Assembly (NCBI GenBank): GCA_015661965.1
Contig: DQVA01000213.1
Span: 1 to 7,049, forward strand
Source of the DNA: Candidatus Bipolaricaulota bacterium
GTDB lineage: Bacteria > Bipolaricaulota > Bipolaricaulia > Bipolaricaulales > Bipolaricaulaceae
Direction of reading: 5' to 3'
Length of the DNA: 7,049 nucleotides
Shown here: piece after piece, positions 1 through 5,248 of the stretch
Layout: each line of letters opens with the position of its first letter
How positions within the stretch are numbered: the stretch's first letter is position 1
Position numbers and translations under genes: made by a program
The notes under the pieces: model-generated
Databases searched by the model: none
The model's input: the letters and a program-made list of their open reading frames with translations, nothing else
Told to the model about the DNA's origin: nothing

Positions 1-315
1 CGCTGGTGTCAGGGCCCCCCGCCCCAACGGGTGTACAAGCCCGCCGGGGCTCCGCTGGGGCGGCTGCCCAGGATTCCGCTGGGCCTGGACGAGCTGGAGG
101 CCCTGCGCCTGTGCGACCTCCTCGGCCTGTCCCAGGAGGAGGCCGGGGCTAGGATGGGCGTGTCCCGGGGCACGGTGCAGCGGCTGCTTTCCGCGGCCCG
201 GGCCAAGGTGGCCGATGCCCTGGTCCATGGCAAGGCCCTGGTGTTGGAGGGGGGGACCCACATCCTGTTCCCGCCCCACGGCCGCCACCGGGGGCCACCT
301 TGGCGGCCAGGCTAG
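1..315 (+). CDS. DUF134 family HTH DNA-binding protein (5' end cut by window)
   Basis: The frame is open from base 1 and ends at TAG 313-315, so the start lies outside the window, probably by only a few codons. The visible part has 104 residues. It begins RWCQGPPPQRVYKPAG, which matches the N-terminal block of DUF134 proteins, followed by the family's DELEALRL segment (codons 30-37) and a helix-turn-helix around codons 43-64 (LSQEEAGARMGVSRGTVQRL). After that comes the conserved run ARAKVADALVHGKAL and an EGG tail. DUF134 proteins are small, sigma-region-4-like predicted DNA binders whose targets are mostly unknown; the family call is firm but the role is inference. The GTG at 31 could be mistaken for a start, but the conserved residues before it argue against that. 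The C-terminal tail (HGRHRGPPWRPG) is basic and proline-rich and looks lineage-specific. The next gene lies 104 bases downstream on the same strand. Confidence 0.85.
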   Translation, partial: RWCQGPPPQRVYKPAGAPLGRLPRIPLGLDELEALRLCDLLGLSQEEAGARMGVSRGTVQRLLSAARAKVADALVHGKALVLEGGTHILFPPHGRHRGPPWRPG

Positions 316-419
316 GCCGGCTTGTCCCGGGTGACCCCCTTTCAGGGGAAACGCGCCCCCAAAAATAGGCCCGTCGTGGAGCGCCCTCCCCACCGGGACC
401 CGCTAGCCTGGGACGCAAC

Positions 420-1238
420 ATGAGCACCTTCAAAACCGGGTTCGGCCGCTTTTCCACCGAGGAACTGCTGGAACAACTTCGGGAAGCCGAGGCCCAAGGG
501 GACCAGGACCGGGCCGAGGCCATCCGGGAGGAGCTCGTCCGCCGCCACATCGGACTGGTACGGTACATCGCCGCCGAGTTCACCTTCACCGGGGAGCCGT
601 TCGAGGACCTGGTCCAGGCCGGCTACCTGGGCCTCCTGGGGGCGGTGGCCAACTTCGACCTCGCCCGCGGCACCAAATTCTCCACTTACGCCACCCATCT
701 CATAAAGGGGGAGATCCGCCACTACGTGCGGGATAAACACGGCTCGGTGCACGTGCCCATCGCCGTCCGGGCCCTGGCGGGCAAGGTCACCGAGGCCCAA
801 GATCGCCTTTACCAACGGCTGGGGCGCCCCCCTACCCTGGAGGAGATCGCCGAGGAACTCAAGGTAAAGCCGGAGGCGGTGCGGGAGGCGCTCAAAGCGC
901 GAGAGGCCATGACCTACGTGTCCTTGGACGCCGGCCGTCGGGCCCACGACCCCAATCCGGACTTCGACCTGGAGGGGTTGCTGGCGGCCAAGGAGAGCGA
1001 CATCCCTCTGGACGTCCGGGTCCGGATCGTCCGGGCCGTGGAGCGGCTGTCAACGCTGCAGCGCCGTATCATCGAAGGACTGTTTTACCAGGAAAAATCC
1101 CAGGCCGAGGTGGGGAAGGAAGTGGGGCTATCCCAGCGGCAGGTGTCACGCCTCAAGGCGCGGATTTTGGAGGAGATAAAGCGGGAACTTTTCGGAACCG
1201 AGGGCCCGGCTAAGGGCAACCGGGACATGGAAGAATAA
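420..1238 (+). CDS. RNA polymerase sigma factor, SigB/SigF/SigG-type (group 3 sigma-70)
   Basis: This 272-residue protein would direct RNA polymerase to an alternative promoter class. Region 2 spans about residues 42-112: HIGLVRYIAAEF, then the core-binding and -10 recognition segment with EDLVQAGYLGLL and KFSTYATHLIKGEIRHYVRD. Region 3 is about 117-170 (RLGRPPTLEEIAEELKV). Region 4 is about 205-256, with the -35-binding HTH at 227-248 (SQAEVGKEVGLSQRQVSRLK). There is no region 1.1 or long non-conserved region, and the length fits the SigB/F/G/FliA group. The N-terminus (11-40) is a charged helix. The ATG at 420 has only a weak GGGA six bases upstream; no other start preserves region 2 as well. 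In Firmicutes such factors are controlled by RsbW/SpoIIAB anti-sigma kinases, but none is encoded next to it here. A small helical protein follows 26 bases after the stop. The regulon cannot be read from this window. Confidence 0.93.
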   Translation: MSTFKTGFGRFSTEELLEQLREAEAQGDQDRAEAIREELVRRHIGLVRYIAAEFTFTGEPFEDLVQAGYLGLLGAVANFDLARGTKFSTYATHLIKGEIRHYVRDKHGSVHVPIAVRALAGKVTEAQDRLYQRLGRPPTLEEIAEELKVKPEAVREALKAREAMTYVSLDAGRRAHDPNPDFDLEGLLAAKESDIPLDVRVRIVRAVERLSTLQRRIIEGLFYQEKSQAEVGKEVGLSQRQVSRLKARILEEIKRELFGTEGPAKGNRDMEE

Positions 1239-1250
1239 GGGAGATGGAAC

Positions 1251-1259
1251 AGGGAAGGA
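1251..1259 (+). promoter_or_regulatory. Ribosome binding site that decides the start of the small gene
   Basis: AGGGAAGGA lies 5 bases before the ATG at 1265, a normal spacing. The in-frame ATG at 1244 has its purine run (AAGGGAG) directly abutting the start codon, which is too close to work well. I therefore prefer 1265. Confidence 0.6.
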
Positions 1260-1264
1260 CGGCG

Positions 1265-1525
1265 ATGGAATTGTTGGTTTCCTTGGCGGAGGTGATGGAC
1301 ACCGTGCGGGGCGCGGTGGACCTGCTGGAGAAAGGCGACCGCGACCGAGGGCTGGCCAGGCTTTCCCAAGCCATAGCCCAAGTCCAGTCGGAGATCTCCG
1401 CCTGGGAGGGGATCCCAGATCCCCCCCTCCCCCGGGATGAGTTGCTGGCGGAGCTGCGCGGGGTGCTGGGCGAGCTAAAGGCCGCTCGCACCGCCCTCAT
1501 TTCCGCCCCCAAACCCGCCCCCTGA
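1265..1525 (+). CDS. Small helical protein of unknown function, downstream of sigma gene
   Basis: I do not recognise this 86-residue protein (93 residues if the ATG at 1244 is used). The sequence predicts two helical stretches: residues 1 to about 45, starting MELLVSLAEVMDTVRGAVDLL and rich in Leu, Ala, Glu and Gln, and about 57-80 (RDELLAELRGVLGELKAARTAL). A proline-rich hinge (IPDPPLP) separates them. There is no signal peptide, membrane segment or cysteine. The leucine spacing suits a helical hairpin or coiled coil, so it may be a binding partner rather than an enzyme. It lies 26 bases after the sigma factor stop (5 bases with the upstream ATG) and is very probably cotranscribed with it. 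A role as a sigma modulator is possible, but that is inference from position alone. The coding call rests on an upstream Shine-Dalgarno, operon-like spacing and amino-acid composition. Confidence 0.65.
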   Translation: MELLVSLAEVMDTVRGAVDLLEKGDRDRGLARLSQAIAQVQSEISAWEGIPDPPLPRDELLAELRGVLGELKAARTALISAPKPAP

Positions 1526-1624
1526 ACAGATTTTTTCTCCCAGCTGAGGGGGATTCGATTTCCAGGTCAAGCGGAACGGCGCTAGGACAGTCGCAGCGAG
1601 TTCGATTAGTGCGCTTTCCCTATT

Positions 1625-1670
1625 CCCGTCCCCCTCCCCCCTCCCTACCCTCCGGGGGATGTGAGGGAGG
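1625..1670 (+). promoter_or_regulatory. C-rich tract and possible start-sequestering hairpin before the glycosyltransferase
   Basis: In the 135-base gap before the glycosyltransferase there are runs of C at 1625-1627, 1630-1634, 1636-1641, 1643-1645 and 1648-1650. The opposite strand therefore meets the G3+N1-7 quadruplex pattern. On the plus strand CCTCCCT (1640-1646) can pair with AGGGAGG (1664-1670). This would place the GTG at 1661 in or beside the loop and bury a purine run. Both structures are visible as sequence; any regulatory effect is speculation. I see no convincing promoter in this gap. Confidence 0.25.
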
Positions 1671-2974
1671 TGATCTTCGCGGCCGCACACCTCGGGTACG
1701 ATCCCCACCAGGTCCCCATTGGAGGTGGGGCCCAAGTGGCCCTCCAGCTCATCCGCCGCTGGGCCACCTCCTCCCCGTTTCCCCTCACCGTGCTCGGCTC
1801 AGGCCCGGATCCCCTGTCCCTAGATGGGATCCACTACCGGGCCATCCCTTGGCATGTGCCAGGCGAACCCCGACTCCTCACCGAGCTCAGCGTGCGGGGG
1901 TATGCCCGCTTCTCCCGCCAGTTCGAGCAAGGGGTGACCGAGTTCCTGGCCGCCCGGGCGCGGGAATGCGATCCCCGCAAGGTGTGTGTCCTGCACAACG
2001 ACATCGCTGAGGCCGGGGATTTTGGCGCCATCGCGCGTCTGGGCTACCGACAGGCGGCCATCTTCCACGTGGACGTGGTGGACTACGCGGCCCGCATTTA
2101 TGGGCGGGGCCTCATTTCGGCGCCTCGCCTGGCCGCCTGCTGGCGGGGCCTGGAGCGGGCCCGCCTGGCCCGGCTGCTCCCGGACGTAGCTAGGCTCATC
2201 TTCCAGAAGCAAGAAGCCTGCGTCCGGCACTGCGACCTCCTGGTGGTGCCCTCCCGCGGGATGCGGGAGGTGCTCCTCTCGGCCTACCCCTGGCGGAGCG
2301 AGCAGGACGTGTTGGTGCTCCCTTGGGGGGCCATCGCCGCGCCGCCCCCGCCCGGGACCGAGGAGGAGGAGGCCCGCATCCGCCTCCAGTATGGCCTCCA
2401 AGGAGATGCCCCGGTGGTCCTCTCCCTGTCCCGCATCTCCCCGGAGAAGGGGCAGGACCTGCTGCTCAAGGCGCTGCGGGAGTGGGAGCGGCGGGGCGGA
2501 GCGGAGCTGGTGGCGTTCATCTGCGGCGCGCCGGCGTTCATCCACGGCCGGAGGTACATGTGGCGCCTGGAGCGCCTGGCCCGTCGGCTTAGACGGGTGC
2601 GTGTACACTTCCCCGGGTACGTCTCCGGGGCCAGGAAGGCGGCCTTCTTCCGGGCCGCGGATCTGTATGTGTTCCCCTCCCGACACGAGTCCTATGGGCT
2701 CACCCTGCTTGAGGCGATGGCCGCGGGGCTCCCGGTCCTCACCACCCCCCACCGGTCGGCGGCGGACCTGGTCCGGCCGGAGTTCGGCCGGGTGGTGGAG
2801 GCATCCCCTCTCGGGATTTATGGGGGATTGCGGACGCTATTGCGCCACCGCGAGGCGCTCTTGGAAATGGGCCAAAGGGCACGGGAATTCGCGCAAACGC
2901 TGTCGTTTGAAAAGGCGGCCGACCGCCTGGCCCAGGCGATCGCCGCCTTAGTTGGTGGTCCCGAGGGGATTTGA
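1661..2974 (+). CDS. Glycosyltransferase, GT4 family (GT-B fold)
   Basis: This 437-residue protein is predicted to transfer a sugar from a nucleotide-sugar donor to a lipid, polysaccharide or small-molecule acceptor in the cytoplasm. The N-terminal domain starts VIFAAAHLGYDP and carries the glycine loop IGGGAQ (20-25) that in GT4 enzymes contacts the donor phosphate. The C-terminal Rossmann domain starts near 251 and has VLSLSRISPEKGQDLLLKAL, with R258 and K263 in the usual donor-diphosphate positions, then FPGYVSGARKAAFFRAADLYVFPS. The E-x7-E motif is E343 to E351 (ESYGLTLLE). Substrate and acceptor cannot be told. The start is uncertain: GTG 1661 gives MREVIFAAAH, while GTG 1670 would also keep the whole domain. 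Neither has a well-spaced Shine-Dalgarno. The last six codons and the stop lie antisense to a tRNA-Glu gene. No other envelope or polysaccharide genes flank it. Confidence 0.9.
   Translation: MREVIFAAAHLGYDPHQVPIGGGAQVALQLIRRWATSSPFPLTVLGSGPDPLSLDGIHYRAIPWHVPGEPRLLTELSVRGYARFSRQFEQGVTEFLAARARECDPRKVCVLHNDIAEAGDFGAIARLGYRQAAIFHVDVVDYAARIYGRGLISAPRLAACWRGLERARLARLLPDVARLIFQKQEACVRHCDLLVVPSRGMREVLLSAYPWRSEQDVLVLPWGAIAAPPPPGTEEEEARIRLQYGLQGDAPVVLSLSRISPEKGQDLLLKALREWERRGGAELVAFICGAPAFIHGRRYMWRLERLARRLRRVRVHFPGYVSGARKAAFFRAADLYVFPSRHESYGLTLLEAMAAGLPVLTTPHRSAADLVRPEFGRVVEASPLGIYGGLRTLLRHREALLEMGQRAREFAQTLSFEKAADRLAQAIAALVGGPEGI
2910..2928 (-). terminator. Likely intrinsic terminator of tRNA-Glu, inside the glycosyltransferase gene
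   Basis: Read on the minus strand, AGGCGG (2928-2923) and CCGCCT (2918-2913) form a 6-bp GC-rich stem around a TCGG loop, continued by TTT (T2913 pairs in the stem, giving TTTT in all) and then CAAA. It starts about 25 bases past the tRNA 3' end. The T tract is short, so termination may be partial. The same bases encode part of the C-terminal helix of the plus-strand glycosyltransferase. Confidence 0.5.
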
Positions 2975-3028
2975 ACCCCTGTCGCCGGGATGAGAGCCCG
3001 GTATCCTAGGCCGCTAGACGACGGGACC
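2953..3028 (-). tRNA. tRNA-Glu (anticodon CTC), with encoded CCA
   Basis: On the minus strand a 76-base cloverleaf can be drawn by hand. The acceptor stem GGTCCCG (3028-3022) pairs with CGGGACC (2963-2957), followed by discriminator A and an encoded CCA (2955-2953). The D arm contains GTCTAGCGGCCTAGGA, a typical tRNA-Glu D arm. The anticodon stem CCGGG/CCCGG encloses the loop CTCTCAT, giving anticodon CTC (2994-2992), which reads GAG. The T stem AGGGG/CCCCT encloses TTCAAAT. GAG is the frequent Glu codon in this GC-rich genome. The 3' part (2953-2974) overlaps the end of the convergent glycosyltransferase gene, whose TGA stop falls opposite the T loop. Confidence 0.96.
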
Positions 3029-3038
3029 CGACGCAAGA

Positions 3039-3068
3039 ATTATAGCTGAAGCTTCGGAGGGACCGCAA
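3039..3068 (-). promoter_or_regulatory. Sigma-70-type promoter of tRNA-Glu
   Basis: The minus strand carries a perfect -10 box TATAAT (3044-3039) ten bases before the tRNA 5' end. A partial -35 box TTGCGG (3068-3063) sits 18 bases upstream of it. A start near 3032 would leave a leader of a few bases. An 8-bp palindrome, GAAGCTTC (3048-3055), lies in the spacer. The same AT-rich patch may serve transcription of the plus-strand TatT gene, but I see no good plus-strand -35 box. Confidence 0.7.
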
Positions 3069-3083
3069 GGAAAGGAGGCGCGG

Positions 3084-3917
3084 ATGCTGAAGGGATGGAT
3101 GCTGGTGCTATTGACGCTGTTTATCGGCGCGGTTGGGATAGCCCAATCGGTGGACGCACTGGTGACCCAAGCTCAGGCCCTGCTGCCCAACCGGTATATC
3201 CCGGAGAACCTGAGGCTGGCCATCGATCTCCTGGAGCAGGCCCTGGCGTTGGCCCCGGACCGGGTGGACCTGATGGCCCAACTCGCCCAGCTCCACTACG
3301 AGCTCGCGATCATCACGGAGGACCTGGAGGCCAAACGCCGTGAGTTCCGGCGGGGGGCGGACCTGGGCTTTACCGCCCTCGGGTTCGATGGATTGGCCGG
3401 GGCCAAGGGCGCCGGGGCGGAGGAGTTCGAGGAACTGATCCGGGCCGCGGAGGACGTGGCTGCCCTGTACTGGACGGCCAAGTGCTGGGGGATGTTGGTG
3501 GACAGCGGGGGGATAGTGGCCCAGCTAAATGCCCTCACCACCGCCATGCCCCGCAAGGTGCGGACCCTGTACCTGCGGGCGCTAGAGCTGGACGAAGCTT
3601 ACTTCGGCGGCGGCCCCCACGAGGACTACGGGGCATTGCTTGTGAGCTTCACCAAATTCCACCTGTTCGGGGCGACCCTGGAGGAGGCGAAAGCACACTT
3701 GGACCGGGCGATAGAACTGGCGCTCCAGGTCGGCTACTTGATCCCGTTCATCACCTACGCCGAGCGGTACGCGGTGCACGTAGGGGATCGGGCGCTGTTC
3801 GAGGAGCTGCTGCGGTTCGTGCTAGCGGCCCCGATCGGGGATTGGCCGTTCTGGAATCGGCACGCCAAGGCTCAGGCCGAGGCGCTTTTGGCGAGGGCGG
3901 ACGAGCTGTTCCGGTGA
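3084..3917 (+). CDS. TatT-like TRAP-transporter-associated TPR protein, exported
   Basis: This 277-residue protein resembles the TRAP transporter T-component family (TatT; Treponema pallidum Tp0956 is the studied member), an extracytoplasmic helical-repeat protein thought to assist the substrate-binding TatP. Residues 1-20 form a signal peptide (MLKGWMLVLLTLFIGAVGIA), probably cut near IAQS. There is no lipobox cysteine, so unlike the treponemal protein it is likely soluble or tethered by an uncleaved helix. TPR-like helix pairs are seen at about 42-75 (NLRLAIDLLEQALALAPDRVDLMAQLAQLHYE), 158-172 and 198-215. The motif YFGGGPHEDYGALL (173-186) is the most family-like part. AAAGGAGG at 3071-3078 ends 5 bases before the ATG, a strong ribosome site. 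Its stop overlaps the next gene's GTG by 4 bases (GTGA). No TRAP permease or binding protein is nearby, so its partner is unclear. Confidence 0.75.
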   Translation: MLKGWMLVLLTLFIGAVGIAQSVDALVTQAQALLPNRYIPENLRLAIDLLEQALALAPDRVDLMAQLAQLHYELAIITEDLEAKRREFRRGADLGFTALGFDGLAGAKGAGAEEFEELIRAAEDVAALYWTAKCWGMLVDSGGIVAQLNALTTAMPRKVRTLYLRALELDEAYFGGGPHEDYGALLVSFTKFHLFGATLEEAKAHLDRAIELALQVGYLIPFITYAERYAVHVGDRALFEELLRFVLAAPIGDWPFWNRHAKAQAEALLARADELFR

Positions 3918-5248
3918 AGTTTCTCGTCTTGGCGACGGCATTGGCGGGGGTGTTCCTGGCCGGACAGCGGCCCCCAGTGCGACCGCTGGCGTTCGACTCG
4001 GCGGCCCGGGCGGTGGGGGAGGTGGCCCGCGCCCTGGGAGGAGGGGGGCGGGGGCTGCAGGAGCCCTACCCCCAGGCCGCTGCCCCCTTCCTTTGGCTCC
4101 TGCGATATCTCCCCCGGGAATGGCGCCTCGCCGTCGTCCGCTGGGGGATGTCCTTCTCGCTGGGCCATCCCCCCGCCGCCTTCGATTCCTGGGACCCGGA
4201 AGAGCCCTTCACCCACTTCGTGGCGCGGTATCCCCCGCGCACCTACGACGCCGTGGTCCTCGGCGACCCGAGCGGTGGCACCGCGCACCTTGCGGCGCTC
4301 CTCGGGGCCCCCCTTCTCCCCCCTTGTTACCTCCTCGGGGCACGACACCGAATCGGCCCCGACGACATGGACGCCTACATCGCCACCGCCCGCGCCGCCC
4401 TGCGGGGGATGCAACGGGAGGAGGGGATCGAGGCGATCATCCACTACGATCCCCTGCACGACCGGGATCTGGTGGCCAATGCCGCCCTGTTCCGGATCCG
4501 GGCGCTGAAGCTCCCCGCGGCGTACCGCGCCTTCATCCGGGAGCGCCTCCGTCCCGGCGGGACGATCGTGATCGCCGAGGACACCTACGCCTGGCCCCAG
4601 ATCGCCCTCGGCGACGGGATCTGGCTCCAGCTCGGGGGCCTGGGGGACGTCCCCCCCGCGGAATACCTGCGACGGTACCCCGCCACCGGGGAGCCTGTGT
4701 CGCGGCGGGAATCGGAGTGGGGGACCCCGGAGCCCTTCGTCCTCGCGGCGGAGGAATTCGCACGGGAAAATGACTTCCTGGTGCTACGCCTTTCGCTCCC
4801 CCACCCCGATCGCTGGTCGGCCCTGGCCTACCGGGCCTATCGCGCCGCCGGGGCCCGGGAAGGGCTCGCGATCCTCGATTGCTTCACCACCATGGACGCG
4901 CAGTTCAGCAAGGAGACGGGGATCGCGCCGCTACACCTCGTGTTCAACACCCGGGATTCGTTCGAGTTTGCCCGCGAATTCCTGCGGGAGGAGCGGCCGC
5001 GCAAGGTTTTTCTCCTGCTCCACCCGAGCTACGCTGCCTCGGAGGACCTCGTCCTCCCAGGCGAGTGGGAACGGGCACTTGGGGAGCTCGGTGTGGAGAT
5101 CGAGTGGGTAAGCGATCCGGGCTTCCTCCCCGACGACCCCTATCACGCTTTCCGTGCCGCGGGCAGGCTCTCGGCGCTCTCCCGGGAATATCGGCTGCCC
5201 GAGCCCCTGGCCCTTCCAGTGGAGGCGTTGGAGTCGCTTCCCCCCTGA
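3914..5248 (+). CDS. Exported or membrane-anchored protein of unknown function with methyltransferase-like segment
   Basis: I do not recognise this 444-residue protein as a named family. The GTG at 3914 overlaps the TatT stop as GTGA, so translation is probably coupled. Residues 1-18 (MKFLVLATALAGVFLAGQ) look like a signal peptide or membrane anchor. Residues 110-145 contain YDAVVLGDPSGGTAHLAALLG, a strand-glycine-helix pattern suggesting a Rossmann-like fold. Residues 172-225 (IEAIIHYDPLHDRD, later RLRPGGTIVIAED) resemble the later motifs of class I SAM methyltransferases, where a LKPGG loop precedes a strand. The canonical GxGxG motif I is absent, so catalysis is unproven. A second alpha/beta part follows from about 318 (LAILDCFTTMDAQFSKE) through VFNTRDSFEFAREFL and KVFLLLHPSYAASEDLVL. 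A membrane-proximal partner of the TatT-like protein is plausible by context only. The last 35 codons overlap the convergent ABC ATPase gene. Confidence 0.8.
   Translation: MKFLVLATALAGVFLAGQRPPVRPLAFDSAARAVGEVARALGGGGRGLQEPYPQAAAPFLWLLRYLPREWRLAVVRWGMSFSLGHPPAAFDSWDPEEPFTHFVARYPPRTYDAVVLGDPSGGTAHLAALLGAPLLPPCYLLGARHRIGPDDMDAYIATARAALRGMQREEGIEAIIHYDPLHDRDLVANAALFRIRALKLPAAYRAFIRERLRPGGTIVIAEDTYAWPQIALGDGIWLQLGGLGDVPPAEYLRRYPATGEPVSRRESEWGTPEPFVLAAEEFARENDFLVLRLSLPHPDRWSALAYRAYRAAGAREGLAILDCFTTMDAQFSKETGIAPLHLVFNTRDSFEFAREFLREERPRKVFLLLHPSYAASEDLVLPGEWERALGELGVEIEWVSDPGFLPDDPYHAFRAAGRLSALSREYRLPEPLALPVEALESLPP

Noticed and set aside
336..348. CCCCT/AGGGG hairpin after the DUF134 gene as a terminator.
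   Set aside because: The stem has only 5 bp with a 3-base loop and is followed by AAACGCG, without a T tract.
1531..1553. Run of six T after the small gene, with TCCC/GGGA nearby, as an intrinsic terminator.
   Set aside because: No GC-rich hairpin precedes the T run on the plus strand, and the weak inverted repeat follows it instead.
1559..1588. TTTCCA and TAGGAC, 18 bases apart, as a promoter for the glycosyltransferase.
   Set aside because: Each box matches the consensus at only 3-4 of 6 positions, which is expected by chance in a gap of this size.
1820..2752. Long open frame on the minus strand opposite the glycosyltransferase.
   Set aside because: The plus strand encodes clear GT4 motifs (GGG loop, R/K pair, E-x7-E); the antisense frame shows no recognisable family and is expected in GC-rich DNA.
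3048..3055. GAAGCTTC palindrome as an operator.
   Set aside because: An 8-base palindrome is common by chance, and no second copy or extended symmetry supports a binding site.
3482..3913. The frame of the 444-residue protein stays open upstream to 3482, allowing a 588-residue protein.
   Set aside because: The upstream part is an out-of-frame reading of the TatT-like gene, with composition typical of shadow frames (Gly/Arg/Pro/Ala). The GTG at 3914 gives a signal-like N-terminus and a normal GTGA overlap.
4221..4330. GDPSGG segment of the unknown protein as a hydrolase nucleophile elbow.
   Set aside because: The serine is one position off the GxSxG pattern of alpha/beta hydrolases, and no catalytic Asp/His arrangement stands out.
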